Shown piece by piece: positions 42,084 through 52,939 of a stretch of DNA of 64,000 nucleotides (the first letter of the stretch is position 1; every line of letters begins with the position of its first letter). Source of the DNA: Monoplex corrugatus. Its lineage: Eukaryota; Mollusca; Gastropoda; Littorinimorpha; Ranellidae. Position numbers and translations under genes: made by a program. The DNA lies in the NCBI GenBank assembly GCA_030674185.1, contig CM060314.1, forward strand, positions 32,272,814 through 32,336,813, written 5' to 3'. Under the pieces are notes generated by a model. The model had not been told where the DNA came from. It made no database searches and saw nothing but the letters and a program-made list of their open reading frames with translations.

Positions 42084-43844
42084 TCACGATTGAGGGTGGG
42101 GTTCCTTGCGGCGATGTAAACTGCCTCCTTTACTCCCCTCTGGAACCATCTTGCTTCTTTGTTGAGAACTTGCACATTGTCCTTTTCAAAGTGGTGTTGG
42201 GTGTGGGTCAGATATTCTCCCACTGGAGAGGACTCACGTTTGTGTTCTTTTAATTTTTTGTGCAAGTTGCGCTCAGTTTCGCCAATATAACTATGGTCAC
42301 AGTCCTGGCAGTCTATCTTGTATATCACCCCTGATGTGTCCAATTTGTCTCTTTTGTCTTTGGGGTGGACTAACTGGCTTCTGATGGTGTTGGTGGGCTT
42401 GGCGTGGACACTGACTCCCAACTTCCTGATCTTCCTGCTGAGAGCCTCAGTGACGCCGCTGACATATGGCATGGAGACGTGCCCTCTCGAAGGGGTTGGC
42501 CGTTCAGTGGAGGGGTGGGGTATGGTTTTCTTGCCCCCCAGAATGTCCCAGGCCCCCCGATGATGTCAATGCTGTCCTTCACAGGGACACTGGTGAACAG
42601 GGCTGTGACGTCATAGGACACCAGAATCTCATCAGGTTGAGGTACAAACCTCGACAGCTTCTTCACCAATCTGCACTGTTTGCAATGGCATGTTCTGTCT
42701 TTCCTACCAAAGGCGAGAGGATGTCTGCAACGAAGCGGGCCGTCTCATACATCAGGGATCCTCTAGAGGCGACAATGGAACGGAGGGGTACATCTTTCTT
42801 GTGCACTTTAGGCAGTCCATAGAACTTGGGCACATCAGTAGCTGAGGGGTACAATCTGCGGTACTGTTCTGGGGAGAGTTCTCCTGACTTCTGTAGGCCT
42901 TGCAGTAGTTTGGTCAGATGGGCAGTATACTTGCTGGTGGGATCTTTGCTCAGCTGTTGGTAGGTCTTTTTGTCATCTAGCAGATTGTAAGCCTTCTCAT
43001 AGTACCGCCCCTTGGGTAAGATGACTGTGGCACGGCCTTTGTTGGCTGGGAGAATCATGATGGAATCCTTCTTCCTCAATCCCTGTAATGCAAGTCTTTC
43101 ATCCCTGGAAATGTTGGATTTGGGGGATTTGCTCTGTTTGAGGATATTCACACACTCTGATCGTAAGTGTGTGGCCTCTTCTGTTTGAGGACCAATCCAT
43201 CGACACGCAGTTTCAATGCTTGTAATGTACTCCGTGATGGGAAGTTTGTCTGGAGTGACCGCGAAATTGAGCCCCTTTCTCAACACTGACAATTCTGCTT
43301 CAATCAAACTTTGATCCGACAGATTCACCATCCACCTGTTTTTGATTTCTTGTGTTTCTTGGTCACTGACGGGAGTAATGGGCACGCAATCGTCATGTTT
43401 TGGTTTCGTCTGCAACTTAGCAAACTTTTTCCTGTGGCGCATGCGCACTCTATCCCATTCACGCCTGACAGTGCAGTCGGACCAGGCAACCGTCTCCGCC
43501 ATGATAGTATCCTGTACACACGCATTGAGTTCATCCTTCAAAATGGCGATCTTGTTGTTGATGATAACCAAACGACTGTTGATTTGTTTAATCCGTTCGC
43601 TCATGAGCGCACGTTGAGCACGATGGATGATGTTGTTAGCTGCCTGGCCTTTCATACTAGTTTTGATCTTAAGACTTGTAGGGCACACATTTTGATGTTT
43701 ACAATGCAGCGTGAAATGAAGATGGTTCCTGAACCTGGCTAGCAATCGATGTTCCTCTTCCAGTTCTCTAAAAATGTTGATGACTTTCCCGTCGAAATCG
43801 CGCATGAGACGTTGAGGAAGTTTTAACGACTGAGGGGTAGACAT
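41975..43844 (-). pseudogene. PLE-2 polyprotein with the RT core deleted
   Basis: The frame 43844-42663 begins MSTPQSLKLPQRLMRDFDGK; its ATG (43842-43844) sits at the edge of the right terminal repeat. It has HKKFAK-like basic segments, RLALQGLRKKDSIMILPANK, GRATVILPKGRYYEK, PKFYGLPKVHKKDVPLRSIV. A one-base loss near 42670 (relative to PLE-1) shifts the frame to YDVTALFTSVPVKDSIDII. There the sequence jumps (about 42552-42560) to the segment before HPSTERPTPSRG: about 0.6 kb is missing, including MGSPMSP and YMDDT. The GIY-YIG frame (42472-41975) is intact: GVIYKIDCQDCDHSYIGETE, RNLHKKLKEHKRES, AARNPTLNRDRG. No catalytic RT can be made. Confidence 0.92.
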
Positions 43845-44043
43845 AATAGCTACCTGGCTGAACCTGGCTCTCAGTTACAAAAAAGGCTACTTACTGCGTA
43901 GCTTTCATCGGCGATCCTGCCGACTTCTTCAGCGCAACTGCTGGGTTGAGAACTGGCTTCAGTGCGCACCGCCGTGAGCGAACTCACGACAGTGCGACTG
44001 AATAAGTGTGGAGTACACCGATGGCAGGTTGTGTCGGCCCCGG
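43843..44043 (-). repeat. PLE-2 terminal direct repeat, right (complete) copy
   Basis: A 201-bp copy containing the complete CTGAAGA ... GAAA segment. It ends at GTCGGCCCCGG, the same base where the left copy passes into the body of the element. Confidence 0.9.
43872..43940 (-). ncRNA. Candidate hammerhead-like ribozyme in the PLE-2 terminal repeat
   Basis: Minus strand, in order: CAGTTGCG (43940-43933), CTGAAGA (43932-43926), stem II GTCGGC/GCCGAT with a short loop, GAAA (43906-43903), stem III GCTAC/GTAGC with a 7-base loop, a C and T-run, then TGTAACTG (43879-43872), which pairs with CAGTTGCG over 8 positions counting G-U. This is type I hammerhead order with a CUGANGA box. Weak points: an extra A before stem II and about four extra pyrimidines between stem III and the expected UH site. 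Known biology: Penelope-like elements carry hammerheads in their terminal repeats. Confidence 0.4.
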
Positions 44044-44117
44044 GCTTTCCACGTGGTACAGTCAGGCCCATGTGCTCGGCTGTTAGAGTGCGCTGCATAC
44101 AACGCCGAGCTCGTGGA

Positions 44118-44366
44118 TTAGGAAAAGACAGGCAACATTTATATGCCATTTTATGAGGAAGGGGGATTTGGAGCACCTGGTCACAATGGGAAAACTGGAG
44201 GGAAAGAGAGCACCGGGTAGACCCAGGGAGAAAATGCTGGACGGACTTGCAGAGTGGCTGGGGACGAGGAGGGTGGGGGAGATGCTAGGGGCAATGAGAG
44301 ATAGAGACAGATGGAAGTCCATGATCACCAACGCCATGCGGCAGGGCACCTGATGATGATGATGAT
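44118..44366 (+). mobile_element. RTE 3' end fragment inserted in a SINE head
   Basis: Frame 44153-44353: MRKGDLEHLVTMGKLEGKRA, PGRPREKMLDGLAEWL, NAMRQGT, stop, then (GATGAT)n. It starts at ATTAGGAAAAGACAGG and replaces about 10 bases (CGGACCCCAC) of the SINE seen intact in unit 1. No TSD. Confidence 0.88.
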
Positions 44367-44717
44367 GGTTCACCTGTCTCATTGCCGATACAGCTGTCGA
44401 CACAAATTCTGATGTCTGGAGTTCAACTCCAGCCCACAACATAAAAGTGACCTATTTGCTGCCCACCTTAATGCTGCAGTCAGTTGGGTGATGTTAGCTT
44501 GGTGTTTCATAGATCCTGTTCCCTTGTTCCACCATCTCTTCCTTCTCATTTCAAGGTCTTGCCACTGCAAACATTTTGTCGCTGGCTCAAGGAGTCTTTC
44601 AAATAAGTAGTGGATGACTCAGTGAGCATTATCTGAGGTGAAAAGAAGTCTTGAGCATTGGCAGTAACAGCATACTTAGTGAGGTGTAATCAAGACAGAG
44701 TTATTGCTGGTTTGACA

Positions 44718-44950
44718 GTAACCCCAGTGCCCATAAACTAACCTAAATGCCCTGAAAATAACCCCAATGCCCTTAAACTAACCCCAATGCCTTTAAATTA
44801 ACCCTAATGCCTTTAAACTAACCCCAATACCCTGAAACTAACCCCAATGCCTGAAACTAACCTCAATACCCTGAAGCTAAACCCAGTGCCTGGAACTAAC
44901 CTCAATACCCTGAAACTAAACCCAGTGCCTGAAACTAACCTCAGTGCCCC
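44718..44950. repeat. About 19-bp minisatellite, unit 2
   Basis: CCCAATGCCTTTAAACTAAC, then CTGAAACTAACC units, the counterpart of 37785-38012 with different unit variants (CCTTTAAACTAA amplified here). Confidence 0.92.
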
Positions 44951-45349
44951 ACACTGACTATCATTTGTGGCAAGAGCAGTTGTATACAAGAGCAAATCCA
45001 TTCAAACCAATGACAAACGAAACAAGACAAAAATCGCAATGTTACGTCAAGTTTCTGTTTAGTTTTAGCTGTGGCATGAAACATTAGGACCAAAATTGTT
45101 TATTATAATGAGATTATAAATAGCTAAGCTACTAGAACTAAATGATTTTCTTGTTGTTTGTGTTGTGTGCACAATGCACTTCTCTACTGAAATATAACGG
45201 CGCACCCGCTGATTGGCACTACGACCAGAACATGTTTGAAGTGACGTACGAAGTACAAAACAAATACTGTTGTTTTTTTTTAAATTTTGATCCATTTTCC
45301 ATGACAATTTTATGACCTACGGAATCTGACTTTTCCCCCCATAATGCTA

Positions 45350-45446
45350 TGATGATGATGATGACGATGACGACGACGACGATGATGATGACGACGACGA
45401 CAACGACGACGATGATGATGATGATGATGACGACGATGATGATGAT
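45350..45446. repeat. (GAT)n/(GAC)n array, unit 2
   Basis: Counterpart of 38388-38575, about half as long and without the GAA block. Confidence 0.97.
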
Positions 45447-45835
45447 CCGGATGCCATGGTGTTTCGTTATGGATTGAGACCGCATGACAGGGCTGTCCTC
45501 TATGCTTACTTTTCATAATGCATCCTTGCGTGAACCAGTCCTAGGTGATACAAACAAATGCAGAGTTGGTCAGAACGTTTAACAACACCCTCCATGATAC
45601 ATCGCTCAACTCGTGGTAGGAGTCGGTTGGGGCCGAAAATCCCAAAAATGTCATTTGACAGAACTGCCGAGGACCCAAACCCACACCCTTCCAGTCATTT
45701 GCCAATTGAACTAACCTCTTCACCACGACACCTGATAGATACAGTTACATTCGTCTGGAGTCAGCTCAGAACGGACTCATTGCACCCGGACATTTGTATG
45801 TCCACTCCAACCGAATCAGTCAGTAACTACCTACT

Positions 45836-46956
45836 AGTGGATTTGTCGAAGGGAAATGAACTATTAATGCTATATACATCCTACGAACTCTCATGGAAAG
45901 ATCAATTGAGTTGAATAAAGATGAATATTTATGTTTTGTTGATTATGCCAAGGCTTTTGATCGGGTATTACACGAAGAATTGATCAACCAAATAGAAAGG
46001 TTCAATGTTGATGGAAAGGATCTAAGAATAAGAAGTAAACAAACAAACAGCGACAATGAGAGTAGAAAGTGATATAAGCTCTTTCCAAAAGATCAAAAGA
46101 AAGGTTAAGCAAGAGATGTGTTTGTAAACAGATCTGTTCTCACTTAACAGCGAAACCATCATGAGAAACTGAAAGAATGCCCTGGGATAAAGTTTTGAGG
46201 AAAAGTGATAAACATGTTCGTCACGCAGATGACACCGTTCTAATTGCCGAAAATGAAAAAGACCTACAAAACTTTGTGAATATTATAGAGATAGAAAGCA
46301 GAAGTAAAGGACTAGGGCTAAATAGAAAGAACAATGAAGTCACGGAAATCAGTAAAACAACAACAACAACAACAACAACAAATTCATTGTGCGGAATAAC
46401 AGAAAACGGCACAACTTTGAGACGAGTTGATAAGTTTAAGTATCTGATAACGGTCATCTCACCAGATGGCAGATGCACATCGGAAATAACCAAGAGAAAC
46501 AGCGAAGCCAAAACAGCATTCAAGAAGATGAAAAGAGTTGTTACCAACAAATGCCTGTCGATTAACATTAGGAAGAGAGTTCTTGAGTGTTATATATAAT
46601 AGATCTTGTTGTACAGTTGTTAGGCGTGGACAGTCAACACGCAAAGTCAGAACAAAATCGAGGCAACTGAAATGTGGTTTCTAAGAAGAATATTGAGAGT
46701 TCCATGGACAGCAAAGAAAAAAAATGAGACAGTCTTGAAGGAAGCCGACACAAGAATATCATTAATAAAGAAGATTAGAAAAAGACAAGCAACATTTATA
46801 GGACATTTCATGAGGAAAGAGAAATTAGAGCACCTGGTCACAACAGGAAATCTGGAGGGAAAGAGAACACCAGGTAGACCCAGGACATTTGTACGGACTC
46901 GCAGGGTGGCTGAGGACAGGGATAGTGGGAGAAGTACTTACAGCGACAAGGGATGG
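45836..46956 (+). pseudogene. RTE-like fragment in duplication unit 2 (copy 5)
   Basis: Counterpart of copy 4 with the same left junction. It keeps FVDYAKAFDRVLHEELINQ (motif A intact here, where copy 4 has a stop), HADDTVLIAENEKDLQNF, KFKYLITVISPDGRCTSEIT and MWFLRRILRVPWTAKKKNET, and extends further (ATFIGHFMRKEKLEHLVTTG, NLEGKRTPGRPR) before merging into the 71-bp minisatellite. Frames 46177-46599 and 46672-47001 cover most of it. Confidence 0.88.
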
Positions 46957-47262
46957 ATGGAAACATTAAGAGGAGCATCCAACAAGCCAGTGGACGTATG
47001 AAACACTAAACTGACACCACCATAATGATGGAAACATTAAGATGGGCATCAAACAGGCCTGTGGACCTATGAAAGATTACGTTGACACCACCATAATGAT
47101 GGAAACATTAAGGTGGGAAACAAACAGGCCTGTGGACCTATGAAACACTAAGTTGACACCATCAAAATGATGGAAACATTAAGGTGGGAAGCAAACAGGC
47201 CTGTGGACCTATGAAACACTAAGCTGACACCACCAGAATGATGGAAACATTAAGGTGGGAAG
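46957..47262. repeat. 71-bp tandem repeat (about 4.3 units)
   Basis: ATGGAAACATTAAG recurs at 46957, 47028, 47099, 47170 and 47241, exactly 71 bp apart. Units share CAGGCCTGTGGACCTATGAA and TGACACCACC. The first unit overlaps the 3' end of the RTE fragment. Confidence 0.95.
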
Positions 47263-47580
47263 CTGCCATGATGACCAATAAGGCCAGCCCATACTGTATG
47301 ATTTGAGTCGATTCTCATGTTGAAATCCCCCAGGATGATCAAGTTATCACCTGCAGTAGTGGTTCCAGAGCCGCTAGGGACTGAAAGCCATTGTTTTCGT
47401 GTGTCTGTCATGTTTGTGAGGAGGGTTGGCGGTAGGTGCCATGCGCATATGTAAGTAACTGTTGTTTGTGAGACCCACAGCAACTCTCTCCACCTGCTTC
47501 CACAAGTCCAGGGCAAACCGTGGTAAGACAGCTGTTCACATAGGAGACACAGACGACTGAACAGTAGACAGCAAGTCACA
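47263..47580 (-). pseudogene. LINE endonuclease remnant (GDFN motif)
   Basis: Minus-strand frame ending NLIILGDFNMRIDSNHTVWA, GLIGHHG, which is the GDFNARVG...W..VIG.HG signature of an APE-type LINE endonuclease. It probably belongs to the same family as the SETRL remnant at 55.6 kb. Upstream peptides are decayed. Confidence 0.65.
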
Positions 47581-47734
47581 GCATATGGCCAAAATCATAA
47601 GCAGTGCTACGTGGCATCGCCCTTTATGCAGTATGCGGCTGCGGGATTTTTTGTCTGGGTTTTATCCCATAGCCTTTCCCCACAAAGCTCTGACCTGAGC
47701 CACAGTGATGTTATCTAAATCAATGTGACTTTAC

Positions 47735-48775
47735 TGATAACAAAAACATAACCAGGCGCAGACTGCAACAGTGACCACAATCCTGTAATGTGAAGATTTA
47801 GGCTGAAACCAAAGAGAAGAAAAACAAAACAAAACAAAAGTAACATCAAACTAAATCCTGGACTCTTAAAGACAGATGAATCGACTCGTGAACACTTTTA
47901 AGGTACACGTTCAAAACAAATTCAGTGCTCTGGAAGACGTTGGTGACAGTGAGGAGCAATGGGAACAGTTGAGAAAGTCGATGAATGAAGCTTGTGAAGA
48001 AATCCTTAGAGCTGAAAGAAAAGCAAAGAAGAACTGGAAAAAGAAAACTTAGGCTAAATGGAAGAACGGAGGAGAGCAAAAGGAAAAGAGGAGAATACAA
48101 AAAGATACCTAAGGAAATCAGGAACAGGTTGAATGAAGTCAAGGAGGGTTAGCTAGAAATAAACTGCAAAGAAATAGAAGACCGACATAAAAGAGATCTT
48201 AAGTTTATATACAGAAACATTGAAGAAATTGCCCACAGAAAAAAGAGGTGCACGTCAACAGGTTGCTTAAAATCTAAAAATGATATGATTATCATGGGGC
48301 AAAAACAAATTAGATACACGGGGATAGTCCATTAAAGAGCTTCTTGATGATGACAGAAAGATAGAGCGTTGAAGGACCACCCATAATAAAAGATGAAGTT
48401 AGAGCAACGCTGAAGAAAATGAAACCGGGGAAAGCCCCAAGACCAGACAATATTACCACAGAAATGGTTGAGGCCCTAGAAGAATTCGGTATTGAAAAAA
48501 TACTAGTTCTCCTAAGTGAAATTTATGACATTGGAAAATCCCTAAAGATATGTCAAAATCAATTTTCTTTGCACTTTCAAAGAAAGCTGGGCTATAGAAT
48601 GCGAACGCCATCGCACAATCAGTTTCATAAGTCATGTAACAAAAGTTCTATGAAGAATAATCATGATGAAGACAAGCAACAGAATCAAAAGAGAAATAGC
48701 AGAAGAAAATGTGGATTTGTCGAAGAGAAAGCAATGTTAAGAGTTCCATGGACAGCAAAGAAAACAGCCACTTGA
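47735..48775 (+). pseudogene. RTE-like fragment (copy 7) with a large internal deletion
   Basis: Plus-strand RTE from the end of the endonuclease (GCGCAGACTGCAACAGTGAC, matching ADCNSDHNPV in the 57-61 kb copy) through the linker and RT fingers (MKPGKAPRPDNITTEMVEAL, EEFGIEKILVLLSEIYD) to CGFVEEKA. It then jumps directly to MLRVPWTAKKT near 48735. About 0.85 kb, including motifs A, B and C, is missing compared with copy 2. Many frameshifts. Confidence 0.85.
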
Positions 48776-48844
48776 GATTCCAAGAGGACTTCCAGATTCG
48801 TTTCACCATCAAACAGGGCGTTTGTTCTTCCCTTCCGCCACACA

Positions 48845-49000
48845 TCCTGAGGCCTAGTTAGCGCACAGGTACAGCACTAGCCTTCCGTGTGTTTGCATAG
48901 GTGAGAATCACGCCCAAGGAACTTTTACACTGCGTGTACGTCTGTCAGTCCACCAAGCTATGAATGGTACTCAACTGTCTTGGAAAGTAGGGAAGGTAAA
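48845..49000 (+). mobile_element. SINE-like, tRNA-type head
   Basis: GGCCTAGTTAGCGCACAGGT, ACAGCACTAGCCTTCCGTGT, GGTGAGAATCACGCCC (degenerate B box), then ATGAATGGTACTCAACTGTC and GGAAAGTAGGGAAGGTAAA. It resembles the head and the GGGAAGGTAAA body of mollusc tRNA SINEs (recollection, untested). Confidence 0.45.
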
Positions 49001-50063
49001 TCAATGAGTGAGAGGAGAGGAGATAGGCACCACCCTCACAAAGATGATCCCAACAAACGGTAGTTTCTACCACTTCACTCTCCCACAATCCCAGGGGTAT
49101 GGGACAACCTTGAAAAAAATCCAGACATCTTCAGACACTTTGACAGATCTGTCTTCTTTTGATGAGGCATGTAAGAGCCGTAAATGTGCAATATGAATGA
49201 ATGAAGTTGGTATGATTAAACTCCCTTGTTAGATTAATAGTATATCATGTGTGTCCAAACTGTATGTCATGAATGTTATTGTTTAAAAATTCATTCAATT
49301 GTTCTAATATGCTTAAAGATGTGTCATTATTATGTTGTATCATATCATGGCTTATACCCTTTCAAATGGGTCCATGATCTTGAATCACATAGTTTTTGTA
49401 TTTATGTTCGTAGTTGTAGACATCCAGTGGTGGTCTGTGTGTAGTTTTTTTTCGGGTGAAACGATCAATCGAGTTTCTATGTGCACCACACATTCTGCGC
49501 ACGTCCGGGAACTCTTTCCAACAAAGTGTTGTCTCCGTTCTTTTTTATTTTTATAGAATTTTTATAGAAATAGAAGAAATTAATTATGACAATTTAAGTA
49601 CACATGCAGACAGTATTATAAGGTTACGCAGCACTATAACACTATATTCTGTCTCTCGTGTCAAGAAAGGAGAAAAAATGTATGAATTAGTACACAAACT
49701 TTGAAATGAAAAAAACTTAGAGAGAATTTGCTTTGCTGTCTCCCGCGCATTCTTCAATTTTTATGTCACCACATGTCAATTGTGTAAGTGCGAGTGTCCA
49801 AGAACTAACATAATACAGTATGATGAATTTCAGAAATACATCTTTGGAGTATTAGGTGACATAAAAGCTGACATGGAAAAGACAAATGTAGGAAAGTAAA
49901 AAGGAAAACGGTCAAAGAAAAGGGGGTGGGGGTATGGGGTGGGTGCTTGAGGTACTGGTGAATTTTTGTGCATGTTTATTTGTTTATATTCTCTTGGTTT
50001 CTTGTATTGTGATGTGATGTTGTGATGTGATGCTGTGATGTGATGTGATGTGATGTGATGTGA

Positions 50064-50065
<2 letters not shown>
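49001..50065. other. Unassigned sequence absent from duplication unit 1
   Basis: No domain or repeat recognised, apart from the TGATGTGATG pentamer-like run at 50010-50066 that grades into (GT)n. Confidence 0.5.
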
Positions 50066-50149
<84 letters not shown>

Positions 50150-50213
50150 GTGTGTGTGTTTTGTGTGTGTGTTTTGGTGTGTGTGTTGTGTGTGTGTGTG
50201 TGTCTGTGTGTGT
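50010..50213. repeat. (TGATG)n then (GT)n microsatellite
   Basis: TGATGTGATG units switch into (GT)n with GTTTTGT interruptions. Unit 1 has the GT part at 39980-40228. Confidence 0.97.
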
Positions 50214-50503
50214 TTAATATCCAGGGTGGGAGATAAACTGGAGGGTCTGTAATCATGGAGACGATGATTTAATAATGTTGGTGGGCAGAGGTGGCTATGT
50301 ATCATACTGATCGGGTTTGATTTCTGTGATGTTGTGTATAAAACCTTTGTCAGATAACTTTGTACCGGGGGCCTAGTTGTGTTTTCATTCGTTTACAATT
50401 TTTTTTTTATTCTTTCGATTTAACATGTCAGATTGAGACATACATCTCAGTGCAAAAAGCCTAGGTGGATCAGACAGATACATATATTAGGTATAAAACC
50501 CAT

Positions 50504-50894
50504 ATGCTAGGCATGACATCAAGACCTCACCAAAACATAAGATTTATGTGCACGTTTCAATTTTATACCTTGATTATTTTTTATCTCCTCGCATGGTATC
50601 AGTGGAGGTCTGTGAGTAGATGCCGCGCCAGCAGGCAGCAAAAGTGTGTGTGGTGTTTTACAGTGATTTTATCGTGGTTCTATTTGGTTTTATGCATTGA
50701 ATTTTGTATGTTTGTTGCTTTGAAATCCTGACACACGGTGATGTAAATATTTTTTTTAAATTTTGAATATTTTACCAGATAATCCGATTTTAAAGTTTTT
50801 ATACCTACTTTTCATCTTTTTAATTCAGCCGCTCAAGTCGGACATTTTATCTGTGAACTGTGTTTACACCTTAGTCTACTGTGTTCGCCCAACG
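50504..50894. other. Unassigned flank of L2-like LINE copy 2
   Basis: Begins at the CCCATAT junction with sequence absent from unit 1. It may include additional 5' leader of the LINE, since copy 1 is cut at 174 by a simple repeat. Confidence 0.4.
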
Positions 50895-51004
50895 CTACAG
50901 CTTCCAAACCTTTGTGTTCTGCGTTCTCTGGATTTTAGTGTTGTGAACTGACCAACCCTCACACCAACCTGCAAGTGTCTTCCTCTCCTGCCTGGCTCGC
51001 AATT

Positions 51005-52902
51005 ATGGACCCGTCTTTTATAAAACAAATTGGACTGACACTTTTTAAACACAGCAAATGCTACCTCGGTGGAGGCGTCTACCAGCGAATACGAACACTG
51101 GGGCTGTGTCCTAAGCCCCGCACTGCGCGATCCTGTCGTGGTGGACGTCTCCACCGTCTTTGGCACAACCTGCCTCCTGCCCGACGCCACTTTTCGTCTC
51201 CTGCTTCTTCTTCTCCTCCACTGCCCCTGCCCTCGACCTCGCTGCTGCAAGCTTTGTCTCCTCCTCTGCCGTCTTCGCCTTCGCCTTCTGTCCTGATGGT
51301 GCCGCCTTCGCCTTCTGTCCCGCCGGTGCCGCTTTCGCCTTCTGTCCCGTTGGTGCCGCCTTCGTCGCCACCTCGGCTGCCACCATATGACTGTGATAGG
51401 CTGAAACTATGCCTTTTTAATGCTCAGTCAACATGCACTGATGGCAAAGCCGATGTCATTGCTGACTTTATCGTAGATGAGCATGTTGACATTGCTTTTA
51501 TCACAGAGACATGGCTTAACCCCCTTGGTCACGAACCTATACATGCTAGCCTCACTCCGAGTGGTTACAGGCTTGCTTCTTTCCATCGCTCATCCATCTC
51601 CTCTACAACGACTCACTCCATTCCCGCCTATCTTTCTCGCAGTCTCTGCCTTTCTCCCATCCTTCTTTCGAGCACGTTGAAGTATCCTTCCAATCCACCC
51701 CTCACCCCATCACCTTCTCCTGTGTCTATCGACCCCCACCTAGCTCTGCCAACAAACTCACCACATCCACGTTTCTGTCTGACTTTGACCAATTGCTTGA
51801 ACACTACTGCCTCTTACCTGGAAATCTCATCATTCTAGGTGACATCAATGTCCACTATGACAACACTCACCGTTATGACACAAGACATATTATCAACTCT
51901 CTGTCCAATCACAATATGACTCAACACATTTCTGAACCAACCCATCAAAAAGGTCACATTCTTGACTGGATCATTTCTCGTGATCACCACAATTCCGCTA
52001 CTGACAACTGCTTAGTTCTTTCTACCCGTCTAACTTCAGCCCTTCCATCTGACCACTCTGCAATTCTCTGTTCTCTCGACATTTCTCCTCCTTCCCGTAC
52101 CATGCGCACAGTGACTCGACGCAATCTCAAATCTATCGACCTCTCCACATTTTCATCTGATGCCTCCCGTCTCCTTTCTGAAAAGTCACATAACCTTGCC
52201 GATGAATTCTATACTACTCTCCACCATCTTCTGGACACTCATGCTCCAGCCACAACCCGTCTTTTACCTGACCGCCCCCCTACCCCCTGGCTCACTCATG
52301 AGATCGCCTGTGCAAAACGTGCCCGCCGCAGAGCAGAGCGCCGCTGGCGCAAATCCAAACTCACTGTACACAGGCAACTTTTCCAAGCCTCTAAAACAAA
52401 AGTATCCACCCTCATTGCATCAGCAAAAACAAGCTATTTCCAAACCAAAATCCTGAATGCCTCTTCTTCAAAAGAACTCTTTACAACCATGAATCATCTC
52501 CTTGGCACACGAAAAGATTTACCTCTCCCAACAAAACACACAAATGAAGAACTCCCATCTGTATTCTCCAAGTATTTCACCACCAAAATACAAACTCTTC
52601 GTGACAGGCTTGACAGGCACCCTGTCAACCATGCCCACCTGACCCTTCCTTCTCTGGCACACCTCTTACTACTTTTACCCCAGTCTCACAAGAAGAAATT
52701 CTCAACACAATCAGATCCATGTCGTTCAAAACCTGCGAACTGGATCCTCTTCCAGGTTCTCTCTACGCCGACTGTCTCCCTACTCTCCTCCCATTCATCA
52801 CTGACATCATCAACACTTCTCTTCAAACTGGAACTGTCCCAGATTCTTTCAAGTCTGCTATTGTTCACCCCTCCTCAAGAAACACAATTTAGATCCAAAT
52901 GA
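51005..52902 (+). pseudogene. L2-like LINE copy 2: N-terminus and APE-type endonuclease
   Basis: The ATG at 51005 (MDPSFIKQIGL) opens the frame. The Pro/Ser repeat is short (PPSPSVPPVPLSPSVPLV). LFNAQSTCTDGKADVIADF and AFITETWLNPLGHEPIHASL follow. A deletion of about 16 bp near 51594 shifts the frame. The correct phase resumes in 51793-52902 with GDINVHYDNTHRYDTRHI, GHILDWIISRDHHNSATDN, SDHSAILCSLDISP and the linker RARRRAERRWRKSKLTVHRQ, KTSYFQTKILNASSSKELFT. A frameshift near 52615 (GACAGGCACC, where copy 1 has GACAGGACACC) spoils the remainder. Confidence 0.88.
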
Positions 52903-52939
52903 ACTGAAAAATTACCGGCCTATCTCTAATCTCTCTTTC

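Larger units (their letters stand above)
41947..44043 (-). mobile_element. Penelope-like element PLE-2 with direct terminal repeats
   Basis: Minus-strand Penelope-like element with N-terminal domain, RT N-half and GIY-YIG, bounded by two direct repeats (41947-42083 and 43843-44043), the pseudo-LTR arrangement known for this class. An internal deletion removes the RT core. It occupies exactly the gap between the two duplication units. No clear TSD. Confidence 0.92.

Noticed and set aside
46957..47262. CRISPR-like regular repeats
   Set aside because: The 71-bp units are tandem without unique spacers and lie in an animal genome next to LINE sequence.
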